This document shows, one piece after another, positions 38,080-50,660 of a DNA stretch of 64,000 bases. This DNA comes from Klebsiella africana (lineage in GTDB: Bacteria; Pseudomonadota; Gammaproteobacteria; Enterobacterales; Enterobacteriaceae), in assembly GCF_020526085.1 (NCBI RefSeq), contig NZ_CP084874.1:3658001-3722000 (forward strand). Direction: 5' to 3'. The position numbers were made by a program, and so were the translations under genes. The stretch's first letter is position 1, and every line of letters begins with the position of its first letter. The notes under the pieces were generated by a model. That model did not search any database, was not told the origin of the DNA, and saw nothing but the letters and a program-made list of their open reading frames with translations.

Positions 38080-40662
38080 ATGCAAGAGCAATACCGCCCG
38101 GAAGAGATAGAATCGAAAGTCCAGCTTCACTGGGACGAAAATCGTACATTTGAAGTAACTGAAGACGAGAGCAAAGAGAAGTATTACTGCCTGTCGATGC
38201 TTCCTTATCCTTCTGGTCGACTACACATGGGTCACGTGCGTAACTACACCATCGGCGACGTGATTGCCCGCTATCAGCGCATGCTGGGCAAAAACGTTCT
38301 GCAGCCGATCGGCTGGGATGCGTTTGGTTTGCCGGCTGAAGGGGCGGCGGTGAAAAACAACACCGCGCCTGCGCCGTGGACCTACGACAATATCGCCTAC
38401 ATGAAAAACCAGCTCAAAATGCTGGGCTTCGGCTATGACTGGAGCCGCGAGCTGGCGACCTGCACCCCGGAATACTACCGCTGGGAGCAGAAGTTCTTCA
38501 CCGAGCTGTACAAAAAAGGCCTGGTGTACAAAAAAACCTCCGCGGTTAACTGGTGCCCGAACGACCAGACCGTGCTGGCCAACGAACAGGTTATCGACGG
38601 CTGCTGCTGGCGCTGCGACACCAAAGTCGAGCGTAAAGAGATCCCGCAGTGGTTTATAAAAATCACCGCCTACGCCGATGAACTGCTCAACGATCTGGAT
38701 AAGCTGGACCACTGGCCGGACACCGTGAAGACCATGCAGCGCAACTGGATCGGCCGTTCGGAAGGGGTAGAAATCTCCTTTGACGTCAACGACTACGCTG
38801 ACAAGCTGACCGTCTACACCACCCGTCCGGACACCTTTATGGGTTGTACCTACCTGGCCGTCGCGGCGGGTCACCCGCTGGCGCAGCAGGCTGCAGCGAA
38901 CAACCCGGCGCTGGCCGCCTTTATCGACGAGTGCCGCAACACCAAAGTGGCCGAAGCCGACATGGCGACGATGGAGAAAAAAGGCGTCGATACCGGCTTT
39001 AAAGCAATCCACCCGCTGACCGGTGAACAAATTCCGGTATGGGCGGCAAACTTCGTGCTGATGGAATACGGCACCGGCGCGGTAATGGCCGTTCCGGGTC
39101 ACGACCAGCGTGACTATGAGTTCGCCAGCAAGTACGGTCTGAATATTAAGCCGGTTATCCTCGCTGCCGACGGCTCTGAGCCGGATCTCTCTGAGCAGGC
39201 GCTGACCGAGAAAGGCGTTCTGTTTAACTCTGGCGAGTTCAACGGTCTTGATTATGAAGCGGGCTTCAATGCCATTGCCGACAAACTGGCAGCTATGGGC
39301 GTGGGCGAGCGTAAAGTTAACTATCGTCTGCGCGACTGGGGTGTATCCCGTCAGCGTTACTGGGGCGCGCCGATCCCGATGGTCACTCTGGAAGATGGCA
39401 CCGTGCTGCCGACGCCGGAAGATCAGCTGCCGGTGATCCTGCCTGAAGACGTGGTCATGGACGGCATCACCAGCCCGATCAAAGCCGATCCCGAATGGGC
39501 CAAGACCACCGTCAACGGCCAGCCGGCGCTGCGCGAAACCGACACCTTTGACACCTTTATGGAATCTTCCTGGTACTATGCCCGCTACACCTGCCCGCAG
39601 TATCAGGAAGGAATGCTGGATTCGAAAGCAGCCAACTACTGGCTGCCGGTAGACATCTACATCGGTGGTATCGAACACGCCATCATGCACCTGCTCTACT
39701 TCCGCTTCTTCCATAAGCTGATGCGCGACGCGGGCATGGTGAACTCCGATGAGCCGGCGAAACAGCTGCTGTGCCAGGGCATGGTGCTGGCTGACGCGTT
39801 CTACTATGTGGGTGAAAACGGCGAACGTAACTGGGTCTCTCCGGTTGACGCTATCGTTGAGCGCGACGAGAAAGGCCGCATCGTGAAGGCCAAAGACGCA
39901 GCAGGCCACGAGCTGGTGTACACCGGCATGAGCAAGATGTCTAAGTCGAAAAACAATGGCATCGACCCACAGGTGATGGTTGAACGCTACGGCGCGGATA
40001 CCGTACGTCTGTTTATGATGTTTGCTTCCCCAGCGGATATGACGCTGGAGTGGCAGGAGTCTGGCGTTGAAGGGGCTAACCGCTTCCTGAAACGCGTCTG
40101 GAAGCTGGTCTACGAGCACACCACCAAAGGGGACGTCGCGGCTCTGAACGTAGCGGCCCTCAGCGAAGATCAGAAAGCACTGCGTCGCGACATCCACAAA
40201 ACCATCGCCAAAGTCACCGATGACATCGGTCGTCGTCAGACCTTCAACACCGCCATCGCGGCGATCATGGAGCTGATGAACAAGCTGGCGAAAGCGCCGC
40301 AGGAAGACGAACAGGATCGCGCGCTGATGCAGGAAGCGCTGCTGGCAGTGGTGCGTATGCTCAACCCGTTCACCCCGCACGCCAGCTTCACCCTGTGGCG
40401 TGAGCTGAACGGCGAAGGCGATATCGACAACGCGCCGTGGCCGGTAGCGGATGAGAGCGCAATGGTGGAAGACAGCACCCTCGTCGTCGTCCAGGTCAAT
40501 GGCAAAGTTCGTGGTAAAATTACCGTTGCGGTAGATGCAACTGAAGAGCAGGTTCGCGAGCGCGCCGGCCAGGAACATCTGGTGGCGAAATATCTCGACG
40601 GGAAAACCGTGCGTAAAGTGATTTACGTTCCGGGCAAACTGCTCAATCTGGTCGTTGGCTAA
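38080..40662 (+). CDS. leuS: leucyl-tRNA synthetase
   Basis: Charges tRNA-Leu, class Ia, with CP1 editing domain removing mischarged norvaline and isoleucine. 860 residues. HMGH box in [11 protein letters not shown] (about 42-52), editing-site threonine-rich TTRPDTFMG (about 247-255), KMSKSKNN (about 618-625). ATG 38080 ([10 protein letters not shown]) matches E. coli. First gene of leuS-lptE-holA-nadD-cobC. Confidence 0.97.
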   Translation: MQEQYRPEEIESKVQLHWDENRTFEVTEDESKEKYYCLSMLPYPSGRLHMGHVRNYTIGDVIARYQRMLGKNVLQPIGWDAFGLPAEGAAVKNNTAPAPWTYDNIAYMKNQLKMLGFGYDWSRELATCTPEYYRWEQKFFTELYKKGLVYKKTSAVNWCPNDQTVLANEQVIDGCCWRCDTKVERKEIPQWFIKITAYADELLNDLDKLDHWPDTVKTMQRNWIGRSEGVEISFDVNDYADKLTVYTTRPDTFMGCTYLAVAAGHPLAQQAAANNPALAAFIDECRNTKVAEADMATMEKKGVDTGFKAIHPLTGEQIPVWAANFVLMEYGTGAVMAVPGHDQRDYEFASKYGLNIKPVILAADGSEPDLSEQALTEKGVLFNSGEFNGLDYEAGFNAIADKLAAMGVGERKVNYRLRDWGVSRQRYWGAPIPMVTLEDGTVLPTPEDQLPVILPEDVVMDGITSPIKADPEWAKTTVNGQPALRETDTFDTFMESSWYYARYTCPQYQEGMLDSKAANYWLPVDIYIGGIEHAIMHLLYFRFFHKLMRDAGMVNSDEPAKQLLCQGMVLADAFYYVGENGERNWVSPVDAIVERDEKGRIVKAKDAAGHELVYTGMSKMSKSKNNGIDPQVMVERYGADTVRLFMMFASPADMTLEWQESGVEGANRFLKRVWKLVYEHTTKGDVAALNVAALSEDQKALRRDIHKTIAKVTDDIGRRQTFNTAIAAIMELMNKLAKAPQEDEQDRALMQEALLAVVRMLNPFTPHASFTLWRELNGEGDIDNAPWPVADESAMVEDSTLVVVQVNGKVRGKITVAVDATEEQVRERAGQEHLVAKYLDGKTVRKVIYVPGKLLNLVVG

Positions 40663-40676
40663 GCGCGGGAGGAAGC

Positions 40677-41267
40677 GTGCGATATCTGGCAACAATGTTG
40701 TTATCTCTGGCGGTGCTTGTCACCGCCGGCTGTGGCTGGCACCTGCGTAGCACTACGCAGGTTCCGACCACCATGAAAACCATGATTTTCCAGTCAAGCG
40801 ATCCGAACGGGCCGTTAAGCCGCGCGGTACGTAATCAGCTGCGTCTTAATGGCGTGGAACTGATCGACGCCAGCACGCTGCGTAAAGATGTCCCTTCTCT
40901 GCGCCTTGATGGGTCGTCGATTCAGAAAGATACGGCGTCGGTGTTCCAGGATGGTCGTACAGCGGAATATCAGATGGTCATGACCGTTCATGCCAGCGTC
41001 CTGATCCCAGGTCATGATATCTATCCGATTTCCACCAAGGTCTATCGTTCGTTCTTTGATAACCCGCAGGCGGCGTTAGCGAAAGACGCCGAGCAGGATA
41101 TGATTATCCAGGAAATGTACGATAAAGCGGCGGAACAGCTGATTCGTAAGCTGCCAAGCGTTCAGGTGGCGGATGTTGAAGCCACCCAGCAGGAAGAGAA
41201 ACCGGTCGTCGGCACCACGTCGCCGGCTTCCTCGGGTAACCGCGTCTCCACCACCCTGGGTCAATGA
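40677..41267 (+). CDS. lptE: LptE, LPS-assembly lipoprotein
   Basis: Outer-membrane lipoprotein that plugs LptD and helps insert LPS at the surface. 196 residues (E. coli 193). Starts with GTG 40677 after GGGAGGAAGC. Signal [19 protein letters not shown] with lipidated C19. Conserved [22 protein letters not shown] region; variable Gln/Ser-rich tail. Stop overlaps the holA start (ATGATGA). Confidence 0.96.
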   Translation: MRYLATMLLSLAVLVTAGCGWHLRSTTQVPTTMKTMIFQSSDPNGPLSRAVRNQLRLNGVELIDASTLRKDVPSLRLDGSSIQKDTASVFQDGRTAEYQMVMTVHASVLIPGHDIYPISTKVYRSFFDNPQAALAKDAEQDMIIQEMYDKAAEQLIRKLPSVQVADVEATQQEEKPVVGTTSPASSGNRVSTTLGQ

Positions 41268-42298
41268 TGATTCGGTTGTACCCGGAACAGCTCCGCGCGC
41301 AGCTCACTGAAGGGCTGCGCGCGGCCTATCTGCTGCTTGGCAACGATCCCCTGCTGTTGCAGGAAAGCCAGGACGCCATTCGTGAAGCCGCTGCCGCGCA
41401 GGGCTTTACCGAGCACCACACCTTCACCATAGACAATAGCACCGACTGGCAGGCGCTTTTCGCCTTAAGCCAGGCGATGAGCCTGTTCGCCAGCCGGCAA
41501 ACCCTGCTGTTGATCCTGCCAGAGAATGGCCCCAACGCGGCGATCAATGAACAGCTCGCCACGCTGGTCGGCCTGCTGCACGACGACCTGCTGCTGATAG
41601 TTCGCGGCAGTAAGTTGACCAAAGCCCAGGAGAATGCCGCATGGCTCACCGCGCTGGCGCAGCGCGCCGTCCAGGTGAGCTGCCAGACGCCGGAATACGC
41701 GCAACTCCCGCGCTGGCTGGCCGCTCGGGCGAAACAGCATCAGTTGCAGCTTGACGACGCGGCCAGTCAGCTGCTGTGCTACTGTTACGAAGGTAATCTG
41801 CTGGCGCTGGCGCAGGCGCTGGAACGTCTGGCGCTACTTTGGCCGGATGGCAAACTGACCCTGCCCCGGGTTGAGCAGGCGGTGAACGATGCCGCCCACT
41901 TTACACCGTACCATTGGGTCGATGCGCTGCTGGCAGGCAAAAGTAAACGCGTGCTGCACGTTCTGCAGCAGTTGCGTCTTGAAGGCTGCGAACCTGCTAT
42001 TCTGTTGCGCACCCTGCAGCGGGAGCTGTTGCTGCTGGTCACGCTCAAGCGTCAGTCGGCACAGACGCCGCTGCGCTCGCTGTTTGATAAACATCGGGTC
42101 TGGCAAAACCGCCGTCAGCTACTCAGCGACGCTCTCGCCCGCCTGAGTGGTGAACAGCTACGCCAGGCAGTGACGCTGTTAACCCGCGCGGAACTGACCT
42201 TCAAACAGGATTACGGGCACGACGTCTGGCCCGAACTGGAAAGTCTTTCGTTGTTGCTCTGCCACAAAGCTCTGGCGGACGTTTTTATTGATGGTTGA
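41267..42298 (+). CDS. holA: DNA polymerase III delta subunit
   Basis: Delta opens the beta sliding clamp within the clamp loader. 343 residues from ATG 41267 (MIRLYPEQL), which matches E. coli; ATG 41264 directly before would add one Met. AAA+-like N-terminal domains without a functional Walker A, then the helical collar domain ([12 protein letters not shown] ... ). Overlaps lptE by one base and nadD at its end. Confidence 0.96.
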   Translation: MIRLYPEQLRAQLTEGLRAAYLLLGNDPLLLQESQDAIREAAAAQGFTEHHTFTIDNSTDWQALFALSQAMSLFASRQTLLLILPENGPNAAINEQLATLVGLLHDDLLLIVRGSKLTKAQENAAWLTALAQRAVQVSCQTPEYAQLPRWLAARAKQHQLQLDDAASQLLCYCYEGNLLALAQALERLALLWPDGKLTLPRVEQAVNDAAHFTPYHWVDALLAGKSKRVLHVLQQLRLEGCEPAILLRTLQRELLLLVTLKRQSAQTPLRSLFDKHRVWQNRRQLLSDALARLSGEQLRQAVTLLTRAELTFKQDYGHDVWPELESLSLLLCHKALADVFIDG

Positions 42299-42299
42299 T

Positions 42300-42941
42300 A
42301 TGACTCAGTTGCAGGCAATCTATGGCGGCACCTTCGATCCGGTGCATTACGGTCACCTCAAGCCGGTTGAGATCCTGGCGAACCAGATTGGCCTGAGTAA
42401 GGTCATCATTATGCCCAATAACGTTCCGCCGCACCGACCACAGCCGGAAGCCTCCAGCGCGCAACGCGTTCATATGCTGGAGCTGGCCATTGCCGACAAA
42501 CCTCTGTTCACGCTCGACAAACGCGAACTACAGCGCGACACCCCCTCCTGGACGGCGCAAACCCTGCAGGAGTGGCGCCAGGAACAGGGGCCAGAGAAGC
42601 CGCTGGCGTTTATCATTGGCCAGGATTCTCTGCTCACTTTCCCCACCTGGCACCATTATGAAACCATCCTCGACAATGTTCACCTTATTGTCTGCCGTCG
42701 CCCGGGTTACCCGTTGACCATGGCGCAGGAAGCCGATCAGCGCTGGCTGGATCGCCACTTAACCCACGATGTAGAGTGCTTACATAATCGCCCTGCCGGG
42801 GTCATTTACCTGGCGGAAACACCGTGGTTCGATATTTCGGCGACGATTATCCGCCAGCGACTCGAGCTGGGGGAATCCTGTGCCGAGATGCTGCCCGCCG
42901 CGGTGCTGGACTACATCCGTGAGCAGGAGCTCTATTGCTGA
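42300..42941 (+). CDS. nadD: nicotinate-mononucleotide adenylyltransferase
   Basis: Adenylates NaMN to NaAD in NAD synthesis. 213 residues from ATG 42300 ([10 protein letters not shown]), equal to the E. coli length; ATG 42291 (MVDMTQ) is an alternative overlapping the holA end. Nucleotidyltransferase motifs [12 protein letters not shown] (HxGH) and ISATIIRQR (ISxTxxR) are intact. Translation is probably coupled to holA. Confidence 0.95.
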   Translation: MTQLQAIYGGTFDPVHYGHLKPVEILANQIGLSKVIIMPNNVPPHRPQPEASSAQRVHMLELAIADKPLFTLDKRELQRDTPSWTAQTLQEWRQEQGPEKPLAFIIGQDSLLTFPTWHHYETILDNVHLIVCRRPGYPLTMAQEADQRWLDRHLTHDVECLHNRPAGVIYLAETPWFDISATIIRQRLELGESCAEMLPAAVLDYIREQELYC

Positions 42942-43016
42942 TGCCAGCAGGCTGGGCCTGACGCGAAAAAAGCGCTATCGTAACGCCACATCTCTACCGC
43001 CTGTTTGAGCATCATC

Positions 43017-43646
43017 ATGAAATTATGGTTAGTTCGCCACGGCGAAACCGAAGCCAACGTGGCCGGATTATACAGCGGCCACGCCCCGACCGCCCTGACG
43101 CCACGCGGCGTTGCCCAGGCGCAAGCCCTCGGTGAACGGTTACGCGCGGTGCCGTTCGATAAAGTATTCTGTAGCGAGCTGGCGAGAACCGGGACAACCG
43201 CCGATCTGCTGCTTGGCGAACGCCATATCCCGCGTGAGCACCATGCCGCGCTCAATGAGATGTTTTTCGGCGACTGGGAGATGCGTCATCATCGCGATCT
43301 CCAGAGAGAGGATGCGGAAAATTATGCCGCGTGGTGTGCTGACTGGCAGCATGCCGCCCCCACTAATGGCGAAAGTTTTCAGAATTTTGCCCGCCGCGTC
43401 AGCGCGTTTATCCCAACCCTGACCGACTGCCGCCATCTTGACCATCTGTTGATTGTCGGCCATCAGGGCGTCCTGAGCCTGCTGACCGCCCTGCTGTTGC
43501 AGATGCCCGCGGCGGCGATGTGGCACTTTCCTATTGCCCATGGCGCCTGGAGCCTCCTCGAAATCCGCGACGATTTCACTACTCTACGAGTATTAAATAG
43601 CCAGGCCGTCTGGCAGCCACAGGAAGAATTCCCCTCAGACCATTGA
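43017..43646 (+). CDS. cobC: alpha-ribazole phosphatase
   Basis: Dephosphorylates alpha-ribazole-5-phosphate (or adenosylcobalamin-5-phosphate) late in nucleotide-loop assembly of cobalamin. 209 residues, histidine phosphatase family with LVRHGETEANV at the N-terminus and the second His in IVGHQGVLSL. ATG 43017 (MKLWLVRHGE) is preferred over an upstream in-frame TTG. Follows nadD after 75 bases. Confidence 0.93.
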   Translation: MKLWLVRHGETEANVAGLYSGHAPTALTPRGVAQAQALGERLRAVPFDKVFCSELARTGTTADLLLGERHIPREHHAALNEMFFGDWEMRHHRDLQREDAENYAAWCADWQHAAPTNGESFQNFARRVSAFIPTLTDCRHLDHLLIVGHQGVLSLLTALLLQMPAAAMWHFPIAHGAWSLLEIRDDFTTLRVLNSQAVWQPQEEFPSDH

Positions 43647-43760
43647 CAGGCCAGTGCAGGCTGTTATTCTCCGCTGCCAGGTAACATCCGCCGAAACGTG
43701 TTTGCAGAAATTGTTTTACAAAAATGGCGATGCAATCCCTGGCGAGGGATGGGATGATAG

Positions 43761-44186
<426 letters not shown>

Positions 44187-44189
44187 TGC

Positions 44190-44657
44190 GTGAAGCTGCA
44201 GCTGGTGGCCGTTGGCACCAAAATGCCGGACTGGGTACAGACCGGCTTTAGCGAGTATTTGCGCCGTTTCCCCAAAGATATGCCGTTTGAACTGGTGGAG
44301 ATCCCCGCCGGTAAGCGCGGCAAGAACGCTGATATCAAGCGCATCCTCGAAAAAGAGGGCGAAATGATGTTGGCTGCTGCCGGCAAGAACCGTATCGTGA
44401 CCCTGGATATTCCGGGAAAACCATGGGATACGCCGCAGCTGGCGCGCGAACTGGAACGCTGGAAACAGGACGGGCGTGACGTCAGTTTGCTGGTTGGCGG
44501 CCCGGAAGGCCTCTCTCCTGCCTGTAAAGCAGCAGCGGAACAGAGTTGGTCGCTCTCGACCCTCACCTTACCTCACCCACTGGTGCGCGTACTGGTGGCC
44601 GAGAGTCTGTATCGGGCGTGGAGCATTACCACCAACCACCCGTACCACCGTGAGTAA
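44190..44657 (+). CDS. rlmH: 23S rRNA pseudouridine-1915 N3-methyltransferase
   Basis: SPOUT methyltransferase that finishes m3-pseudouridine 1915 in 23S rRNA on 70S ribosomes. 155 residues. Cofactor-binding [11 protein letters not shown] and knot region [23 protein letters not shown] start 44190, three bases after the rsfS stop. Confidence 0.96.
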   Translation: MKLQLVAVGTKMPDWVQTGFSEYLRRFPKDMPFELVEIPAGKRGKNADIKRILEKEGEMMLAAAGKNRIVTLDIPGKPWDTPQLARELERWKQDGRDVSLLVGGPEGLSPACKAAAEQSWSLSTLTLPHPLVRVLVAESLYRAWSITTNHPYHRE

Positions 44658-44684
44658 TGATGATCAGGGTAGACTAAGCAGCGA

Positions 44685-46586
44685 ATGAAATTACAGAATT
44701 CTTTCCGCGACTATACGGCTGAATCCTCGCTGTTCGTGCGCCGGGCGCTGGTCGCTTTTTTGGGGATTTTGCTGCTTACCGGCGTTCTGATCGCCAACCT
44801 GTATAATGTGCAAATCGTTCGCTTCAACGACTATCAAACGCGCTCGAACGAAAACCGCATCAAGCTGGTGCCGATCCCGCCAAGCCGCGGCATTATTTAC
44901 GATCGCAACGGCACCCCGCTGGCGCTTAACCGCACTATTTATCAGCTGGAGATGATGCCGGAGAAAGTCGATAACGTGCAGCAAACGCTGGATGCGCTGC
45001 GCGACGTGGTCGATTTAACCGACGATGATATCGCCGGCTTCAAAAAGGAGCGCGCCCGCTCCCATCGCTTTACCTCAATTCCGGTAAAGGTCAACCTCAG
45101 CGAAGTGCAGGTCGCTCGCTTTGCCGTTAACCAGTACCGCTTTCCCGGCGTCGAAGTCAAAGGCTACAAGCGCCGTTATTATCCGTATAACTCGGCGCTG
45201 ACGCACGTCATCGGCTACGTCTCAAAAATTAACGATAAAGACGTCGACCGCCTCGATAAAGAGGGCAAGCTGGCCAACTACGCCTCGACCCACGACATCG
45301 GTAAGCTGGGTATTGAGCGTTATTATGAGGATGTCCTGCACGGTCAGACCGGCTACGAAGAGGTTGAAGTCAACAACCGCGGCCGCGTGATTCGCCAGCT
45401 CAAAGAGGTGCCACCGCAGGCCGGACGTGATATCTATCTCACGCTCGACCTCAAGCTGCAGCAGTATATCGAAACGTTGCTGGCCGGTAGCCGCGCGGCG
45501 GTGGTGGTCACCGATCCGCGTACCGGTGCTATTCTGGCGCTGGTCTCTACCCCGAGCTATGACCCGAACCTGTTCGTCGACGGCATCTCCAGCAAAGACT
45601 ACTCCGGTCTGCTCAACGACCCGAACACACCGCTGGTCAACCGCGCGACGCAGGGGGTCTATCCGCCAGCCTCGACGGTCAAACCGTACGTCGCCGTCTC
45701 GGCGCTGAGCGCCGGGGTGATAACCCGCAATACCAGCCTGTTCGACCCAGGCTGGTGGCAGTTACCCGGCTCAGATAAACGCTATCGTGACTGGAAAAAA
45801 TGGGGCCACGGCCACCTGAACGTCACCAAAGCGCTGGAGGAGTCTGCGGATACCTACTTCTACCAGGTCGCCTATGATATGGGCATCGATCGCCTCTCCG
45901 AGTGGATGAGCAAGTTTGGCTACGGCCACTACACCGGTATCGACCTCTCCGAGGAGCGCTCAGGCAACATGCCGACCCGCGAATGGAAGCTCAAGCGCTT
46001 CAAGAAACCCTGGTACCAGGGGGATACCATTCCGGTGGGCATCGGCCAGGGTTACTGGACCGCCACACCAATTCAGATGAACAAAGCACTGATGATCCTG
46101 ATTAACGACGGAGTGGTGAAGGTGCCCCATCTGTTGCAAAGCACCGTAGAAGACGGTAAGCCCGTTCCGTGGGTTCAGCCGCATGAGCCGCCGGTAGGCG
46201 ACATTCATTCCGGCTACTGGGAAATCGCCAAAGACGGCATGTTCGGTGTGGCTAACCGCGGCAACGGCACCGCGCACAAATACTTCGCCAGCGCGCCGTA
46301 TAAAATCGCGGCCAAGTCCGGTACCGCCCAGGTGTTCGGCCTGAAGGCCAACGAAACCTATAACGCGCACCGGATCTCCGAGCGCTTGCGCGACCATAAA
46401 CTGATGACGGCGTTTGCGCCTTATAACAACCCGCAGGTTGCCGTGGCGATGATCCTGGAAAACGGCGGCGCTGGCCCGGCGGTCGGCACCATTATGCGCC
46501 AAATCCTCGATCACATTATGCTCGGCGATAACAACACCACGCTGCCAAGCGAAAACCCAGCGGTAACCGCAGGGGAGGATCAATAA
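44685..46586 (+). CDS. mrdA: penicillin-binding protein 2
   Basis: Elongasome transpeptidase for rod shape; class B PBP, target of mecillinam. 633 residues. One N-terminal membrane helix ([20 protein letters not shown]), PBP dimer domain, then transpeptidase with active-site Ser330 in YPPASTVKP, SxN motif in EESADTYFY and KSGTAQVF. Overlaps mrdB by one base. Partner glycosyltransferase RodA is next. Confidence 0.97.
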   Translation: MKLQNSFRDYTAESSLFVRRALVAFLGILLLTGVLIANLYNVQIVRFNDYQTRSNENRIKLVPIPPSRGIIYDRNGTPLALNRTIYQLEMMPEKVDNVQQTLDALRDVVDLTDDDIAGFKKERARSHRFTSIPVKVNLSEVQVARFAVNQYRFPGVEVKGYKRRYYPYNSALTHVIGYVSKINDKDVDRLDKEGKLANYASTHDIGKLGIERYYEDVLHGQTGYEEVEVNNRGRVIRQLKEVPPQAGRDIYLTLDLKLQQYIETLLAGSRAAVVVTDPRTGAILALVSTPSYDPNLFVDGISSKDYSGLLNDPNTPLVNRATQGVYPPASTVKPYVAVSALSAGVITRNTSLFDPGWWQLPGSDKRYRDWKKWGHGHLNVTKALEESADTYFYQVAYDMGIDRLSEWMSKFGYGHYTGIDLSEERSGNMPTREWKLKRFKKPWYQGDTIPVGIGQGYWTATPIQMNKALMILINDGVVKVPHLLQSTVEDGKPVPWVQPHEPPVGDIHSGYWEIAKDGMFGVANRGNGTAHKYFASAPYKIAAKSGTAQVFGLKANETYNAHRISERLRDHKLMTAFAPYNNPQVAVAMILENGGAGPAVGTIMRQILDHIMLGDNNTTLPSENPAVTAGEDQ

Positions 46587-47698
46587 TGACGGATAATCCG
46601 AATAAAAAATCGCTGTGGGATAAAATCCATCTAGACCCTACCATGGTGCTGATCCTGCTGGCGCTGCTCACCTATAGCGCGTTAGTTATCTGGAGCGCCA
46701 GCGGTCAGGACGTCGGCATGATGGAGCGTAAAATCGGCCAGATCGCCATGGGCGTGGTGATCATGATCGTCATGGCGCAGATCCCGCCGCGGGTCTACGA
46801 AGGTTGGGCGCCCTATCTCTATATTTTCTGTATTATTTTGCTGGTGGCCGTCGACGCCTTCGGCGCCATCTCCAAAGGGGCGCAGCGCTGGCTGGATCTC
46901 GGTATCGTTCGTTTTCAGCCGTCGGAGATAGCCAAAATTGCCGTGCCGCTAATGGTGGCGCGCTTTATTAACCGCGACGTCTGTCCGCCGTCGCTGAAGA
47001 ATACCGCGATTGCCCTGGTGCTGATCTTCCTGCCGACCCTGCTGGTGGCAGCGCAGCCTGACCTCGGAACCTCGATTCTGATCGCCCTCTCCGGGCTGTT
47101 TGTGCTGTTCCTGTCGGGCCTGAGCTGGCGTCTTATCGGAATCGCCGTGGTGCTGGTCGCTGCCTTTATTCCGATCCTGTGGTTCTTCCTGATGCACGAT
47201 TATCAGCGCCAGCGCGTGATGATGCTGCTCGATCCGGAAACCGACCCGCTGGGCGCTGGCTATCACATTATTCAGTCTAAAATTGCTATTGGCTCCGGCG
47301 GTCTGCGCGGCAAAGGTTGGCTGCATGGCACGCAGTCGCAGCTGGAGTTCCTGCCGGAACGTCACACTGACTTTATCTTCGCGGTTCTCGCCGAAGAGCT
47401 GGGCCTGATTGGCGTACTGATCCTGCTGGCACTCTATATTCTGCTGATCATGCGCGGACTGTGGATCGCCGCCCAGGCGCAAACCACCTTTGGCCGGGTC
47501 ATGGCCGGTGGTTTAATGTTGATTTTATTCGTTTATGTCTTCGTAAATATTGGTATGGTGAGTGGTATTTTACCGGTGGTGGGCGTACCGTTGCCGCTGG
47601 TGAGCTACGGGGGCTCCGCCCTGATCGTATTGATGGCCGGGTTTGGTATCGTAATGTCGATCCATACCCACAGAAAAATGTTGTCGAAAAGCGTTTAA
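46586..47698 (+). CDS. mrdB: RodA, elongasome peptidoglycan glycosyltransferase
   Basis: SEDS-family polymerase working with PBP2 in lateral wall growth. 370 residues, ten membrane segments. Conserved [17 protein letters not shown] and the catalytic Asp region [21 protein letters not shown] are present, ending [16 protein letters not shown]. Confidence 0.97.
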   Translation: MTDNPNKKSLWDKIHLDPTMVLILLALLTYSALVIWSASGQDVGMMERKIGQIAMGVVIMIVMAQIPPRVYEGWAPYLYIFCIILLVAVDAFGAISKGAQRWLDLGIVRFQPSEIAKIAVPLMVARFINRDVCPPSLKNTAIALVLIFLPTLLVAAQPDLGTSILIALSGLFVLFLSGLSWRLIGIAVVLVAAFIPILWFFLMHDYQRQRVMMLLDPETDPLGAGYHIIQSKIAIGSGGLRGKGWLHGTQSQLEFLPERHTDFIFAVLAEELGLIGVLILLALYILLIMRGLWIAAQAQTTFGRVMAGGLMLILFVYVFVNIGMVSGILPVVGVPLPLVSYGGSALIVLMAGFGIVMSIHTHRKMLSKSV

Positions 47699-47709
47699 AG
47701 GGGTTCGCA

Positions 47710-48843
47710 ATGCGTAAGCAATGGCTGGGGATCTGCATAGCAGCTGGGCTGCTGGCGGCATGTTCGAGTGATGACGTGCAACAAAAAACGGTCAGTACTC
47801 CACAGCCGGCCGTCTGTAATGGCCCGACGGTTGAGATCAGCGGCGCCGATCCGCAATATGAAACGCCGAACGCCACGGCGAATCAGGATTATGAGCGCGA
47901 CGGTAAAAGCTACAAAATCGTCCAGGATCCGGCAAACTTTACTCAGGCCGGTTTCGCGGCGATCTATGACGCTGAGCCCAACAGTAATCTGACCGCCAGC
48001 GGCGAAACTTTCGATCCAACCCAGTTGACCGCGGCGCACCCGACGCTGCCGATCCCGAGCTATGCGCGGATCACCAACCTCGCCAACGGCCGCATGATCG
48101 TCGTGCGAATTAACGATCGCGGCCCGTATGGCAACGATCGGGTCATCTCGCTCTCCCGCGCGTCCGCTGACCGCCTGAATACCTCAAACAACACCAAGGT
48201 GCGCATCGATCCTATCATCGTCGCGCCTGACGGTTCACTTTCCGGTCCGGGGATGGCCTGCACCACTGTCGCCAAACAGACTTACGCCCTGCCCGCCCGG
48301 CCGAATCTGGACGGCGGAGACGCCACAGAGATGAGCCAGCCTGCGCCCACCGACGTTCGCCCGATCAGCAACAGCACGCTGAAGCCTGCAGACAGCGTCG
48401 GCGCACCGGTGAACAGCGGCGGTTTCCTCGGCGCGCCAACGCCGCTTAACAGCGGCGTGCTGGAAAGTAGCGAACCGGCAGCCACGACTGCCCCGGCGGC
48501 TGCCGTCGCAACGCAAACGGCACCCGTCACCGCACCAGGCTCCATTCAGGGTAGCGTTGCTCCCGCTGCGACCACCAGTGCCGTAGCCGTCACCTCTTCC
48601 GCCGCCTCCAGCGCCAGCGGTAATTTTGTCGTCCAGGTTGGCGCAGTGAGCGACCAGGCGCGGGCGCAGCAGTATCAGCAGCGCCTGAGCCAGCAATTCT
48701 CTGTGCCGGGCCGGGTCACGCAAAACGGCGCGGTATGGCGTATTCAGCTGGGCCCGTTTGCTGATAAAGCACAGGCTACCGCCGTTCAGCAGCGCCTGCA
48801 AAGCGAAGCGCAGCTGCAGTCTTTTATTACTCGCGCCAACTAA
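47710..48843 (+). CDS. rlpA: RlpA septal lytic-transglycosylase-like lipoprotein
   Basis: Outer-membrane lipoprotein that binds denuded glycans at the septum through its SPOR domain; lytic activity is known for the Pseudomonas homologue and not clear in enterics. 377 residues (E. coli 362). Signal MRKQWLGICIAAGLLAAC, lipidated C18. Double-psi barrel about 79-165 (AIYDAEPNSN ... INDRGPYGNDRVISLS), long Ala/Thr/Pro linker, C-terminal SPOR about 303-375 (FVVQVGAVSDQARAQQYQQR). Eleven bases after mrdB; longer in-frame upstream codons lie inside mrdB. Confidence 0.95.
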   Translation: MRKQWLGICIAAGLLAACSSDDVQQKTVSTPQPAVCNGPTVEISGADPQYETPNATANQDYERDGKSYKIVQDPANFTQAGFAAIYDAEPNSNLTASGETFDPTQLTAAHPTLPIPSYARITNLANGRMIVVRINDRGPYGNDRVISLSRASADRLNTSNNTKVRIDPIIVAPDGSLSGPGMACTTVAKQTYALPARPNLDGGDATEMSQPAPTDVRPISNSTLKPADSVGAPVNSGGFLGAPTPLNSGVLESSEPAATTAPAAAVATQTAPVTAPGSIQGSVAPAATTSAVAVTSSAASSASGNFVVQVGAVSDQARAQQYQQRLSQQFSVPGRVTQNGAVWRIQLGPFADKAQATAVQQRLQSEAQLQSFITRAN

Positions 48844-48981
48844 ACGCCGCGGGCTGCCCGTTCATCATGCGCATGTAAAAGTCATTAACAAACTCATGCG
48901 CAATGTCGGATGCTGGCCCGCAGAGCATTTGCTATAGTAAGGCACTTTTTTAACTCCATCACGGATGCCGTTGTTCTGACC

Positions 48982-50181
48982 ATGAAGACCTCTTTCACCG
49001 CTCGTTTACTCATCACGGCGCTCTCCGTTGCAGCGCTCTCCTCCGCTGCCCGCGCCGATGACCTGAATATCAAAACGATGATCCCAGGCGCCCCGCAGAT
49101 TGACGCCGAATCCTGGATCCTTATCGATTACAACTCTGGCAAGGTGCTGGCAGAAAATAACGCCGACTCCCGCCGCGACCCGGCCAGTCTAACCAAAATG
49201 ATGACCAGCTATGTTATCGGTCAGGCGATGAAAGCGGGCAAATTTAAAGAGTCCGATCTGGTCACCGTAGGCAACGATGCCTGGGCCACCGGCAACCCGG
49301 TTTTCAAAGGCTCTTCCCTGATGTTCCTCAAACCAGGCATGCAGGTGCCGGTTTCCCAGCTGATCCGTGGTATCAACCTGCAGTCCGGGAATGATGCCTG
49401 CGTAGCGATGGCCGATTATGTCGCCGGCAGCCAGGACGCCTTCGTCAGCCTGATGAACAACTACGTCAACGCCCTGGGCCTGAAAAACACCCATTTCCAG
49501 ACCGTACACGGCCTCGATGCTGACGGACAGTACAGCTCCGCGCGCGACATGGCGCTGATTGGCCAGGCGCTGATCCGCGATGTGCCGAACGAGTACTCCA
49601 TTTATCGTGAGAAAGAGTTCACCTTTAACGGTATTCGCCAGCTGAACCGTAATGGCCTGCTGTGGGATAACAGCCTGAACGTTGACGGCATTAAAACCGG
49701 CCATACCGACAAAGCGGGCTACAACCTTGTCGCCTCTGCCACCGAAGGCCAGATGCGTCTTATCTCGGCGGTCATGGGCGGGCGTACTTTCAAAGGCCGT
49801 GAGTCGGAAAGTAAAAAACTGCTGACCTGGGGCTTCCGCTTCTTTGAAACCGTCAATCCAATTAAGGCCGGCAAAGAATTTGCGTCTGAACCCGCCTGGT
49901 TCGGCGACAGCGATCGCGCCTCGCTGGGGGTGGATAAAGATGTTTATCTGACTATTCCGCGCGGCCGGATGAAAGATCTCAAAGCCAGCTATGTGCTGAA
50001 TAACACTGAACTGCACGCCCCACTGCAGAAAAACCAGGTGGTCGGCACTATCAACTTCCAGTTGGATGGTAAAGTCATCGATCAGCGTCCGCTGGTGGTG
50101 CTGCAGGAAATTCCGGAGGGGAATTTCTTCGGCAAAATTATTGATTACATTAAATTAATGTTCCATCACTGGTTTGGTTAA
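48982..50181 (+). CDS. dacA: D-alanyl-D-alanine carboxypeptidase PBP5
   Basis: Trims the fifth residue from peptidoglycan peptides; needed for uniform cell shape. 399 residues. Signal peptide of 25 ([20 protein letters not shown], cleaved after ARA). SxxK is SLTK 69-72, SGN in [13 protein letters not shown] in [11 protein letters not shown]. The C-terminal amphipathic membrane anchor is [21 protein letters not shown] 48982 begins the signal peptide; an upstream in-frame extension is rejected. Own terminator. Confidence 0.97.
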   Translation: MKTSFTARLLITALSVAALSSAARADDLNIKTMIPGAPQIDAESWILIDYNSGKVLAENNADSRRDPASLTKMMTSYVIGQAMKAGKFKESDLVTVGNDAWATGNPVFKGSSLMFLKPGMQVPVSQLIRGINLQSGNDACVAMADYVAGSQDAFVSLMNNYVNALGLKNTHFQTVHGLDADGQYSSARDMALIGQALIRDVPNEYSIYREKEFTFNGIRQLNRNGLLWDNSLNVDGIKTGHTDKAGYNLVASATEGQMRLISAVMGGRTFKGRESESKKLLTWGFRFFETVNPIKAGKEFASEPAWFGDSDRASLGVDKDVYLTIPRGRMKDLKASYVLNNTELHAPLQKNQVVGTINFQLDGKVIDQRPLVVLQEIPEGNFFGKIIDYIKLMFHHWFG

Positions 50182-50240
50182 ATATTGAGCACTTGAAAGT
50201 GTGATTTCCATCCCCATATACTATTCATCCAAGTAACTCA

Positions 50241-50272
50241 TAACTCCCGCCCTTGGTGGGAGTTATTATTTT
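50241..50272 (+). terminator. dacA terminator
   Basis: taactccc / gggagtta stem with 9-base loop followed by ttatttt, 60 bases after the dacA stop. Confidence 0.82.
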
Positions 50273-50292
50273 GTCGTAACACCGGAGCTGAC

Positions 50293-50556
50293 ATGAAAAC
50301 CAAACTTAACGAACTGCTTGAATTCCCTACACCATTTACTTACAAAGTAATGGGGCAGGCGTTGCCGGAGCTGGTTGATCAGGTGGTGGAAGTGGTACAG
50401 CGCCATGCGCCTGGTGATTACTCGCCGTCAGTAAAACCGAGCAGCAAAGGTAACTACCACTCGGTCTCCATCACCATCAACGCCACCCACATTGAACAGG
50501 TGGAAACCCTGTACGAAGAGTTAGGTAATATCGACATCGTACGGATGGTGCTGTAA
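50293..50556 (+). CDS. ybeD: YbeD, ACT-like regulatory-fold protein
   Basis: 87 residues, DUF493 family with a ferredoxin/ACT-like fold; role unknown, heat-shock and lipoate links have been proposed in E. coli. CCGGAG ribosome site; matches E. coli along its length ([20 protein letters not shown]). Between dacA and lipB. Confidence 0.95.
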   Translation: MKTKLNELLEFPTPFTYKVMGQALPELVDQVVEVVQRHAPGDYSPSVKPSSKGNYHSVSITINATHIEQVETLYEELGNIDIVRMVL

Positions 50557-50566
50557 CCTTTTCCCT

Positions 50567-50597
50567 GACCCGGCCGTCGTGCCGGGTCCTCTCATTT
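50567..50597 (+). terminator. hairpin after ybeD
   Basis: gacccggc / gccgggtc, 8-bp stem, 6-base loop, followed by ctctcatttcc; weak T-tract. Confidence 0.65.
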
Positions 50598-50660
50598 CCT
50601 TCTTCGTGGCTGTGATATACTCCCCGACCTGAGTCCTCTCTTCCCGGCGGAGATGTTGTT

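Noticed and set aside
38221..40695. 824-codon minus-strand frame opposite leuS
   Set aside because: Shadow of leuS codon usage; no ribosome site or family similarity.
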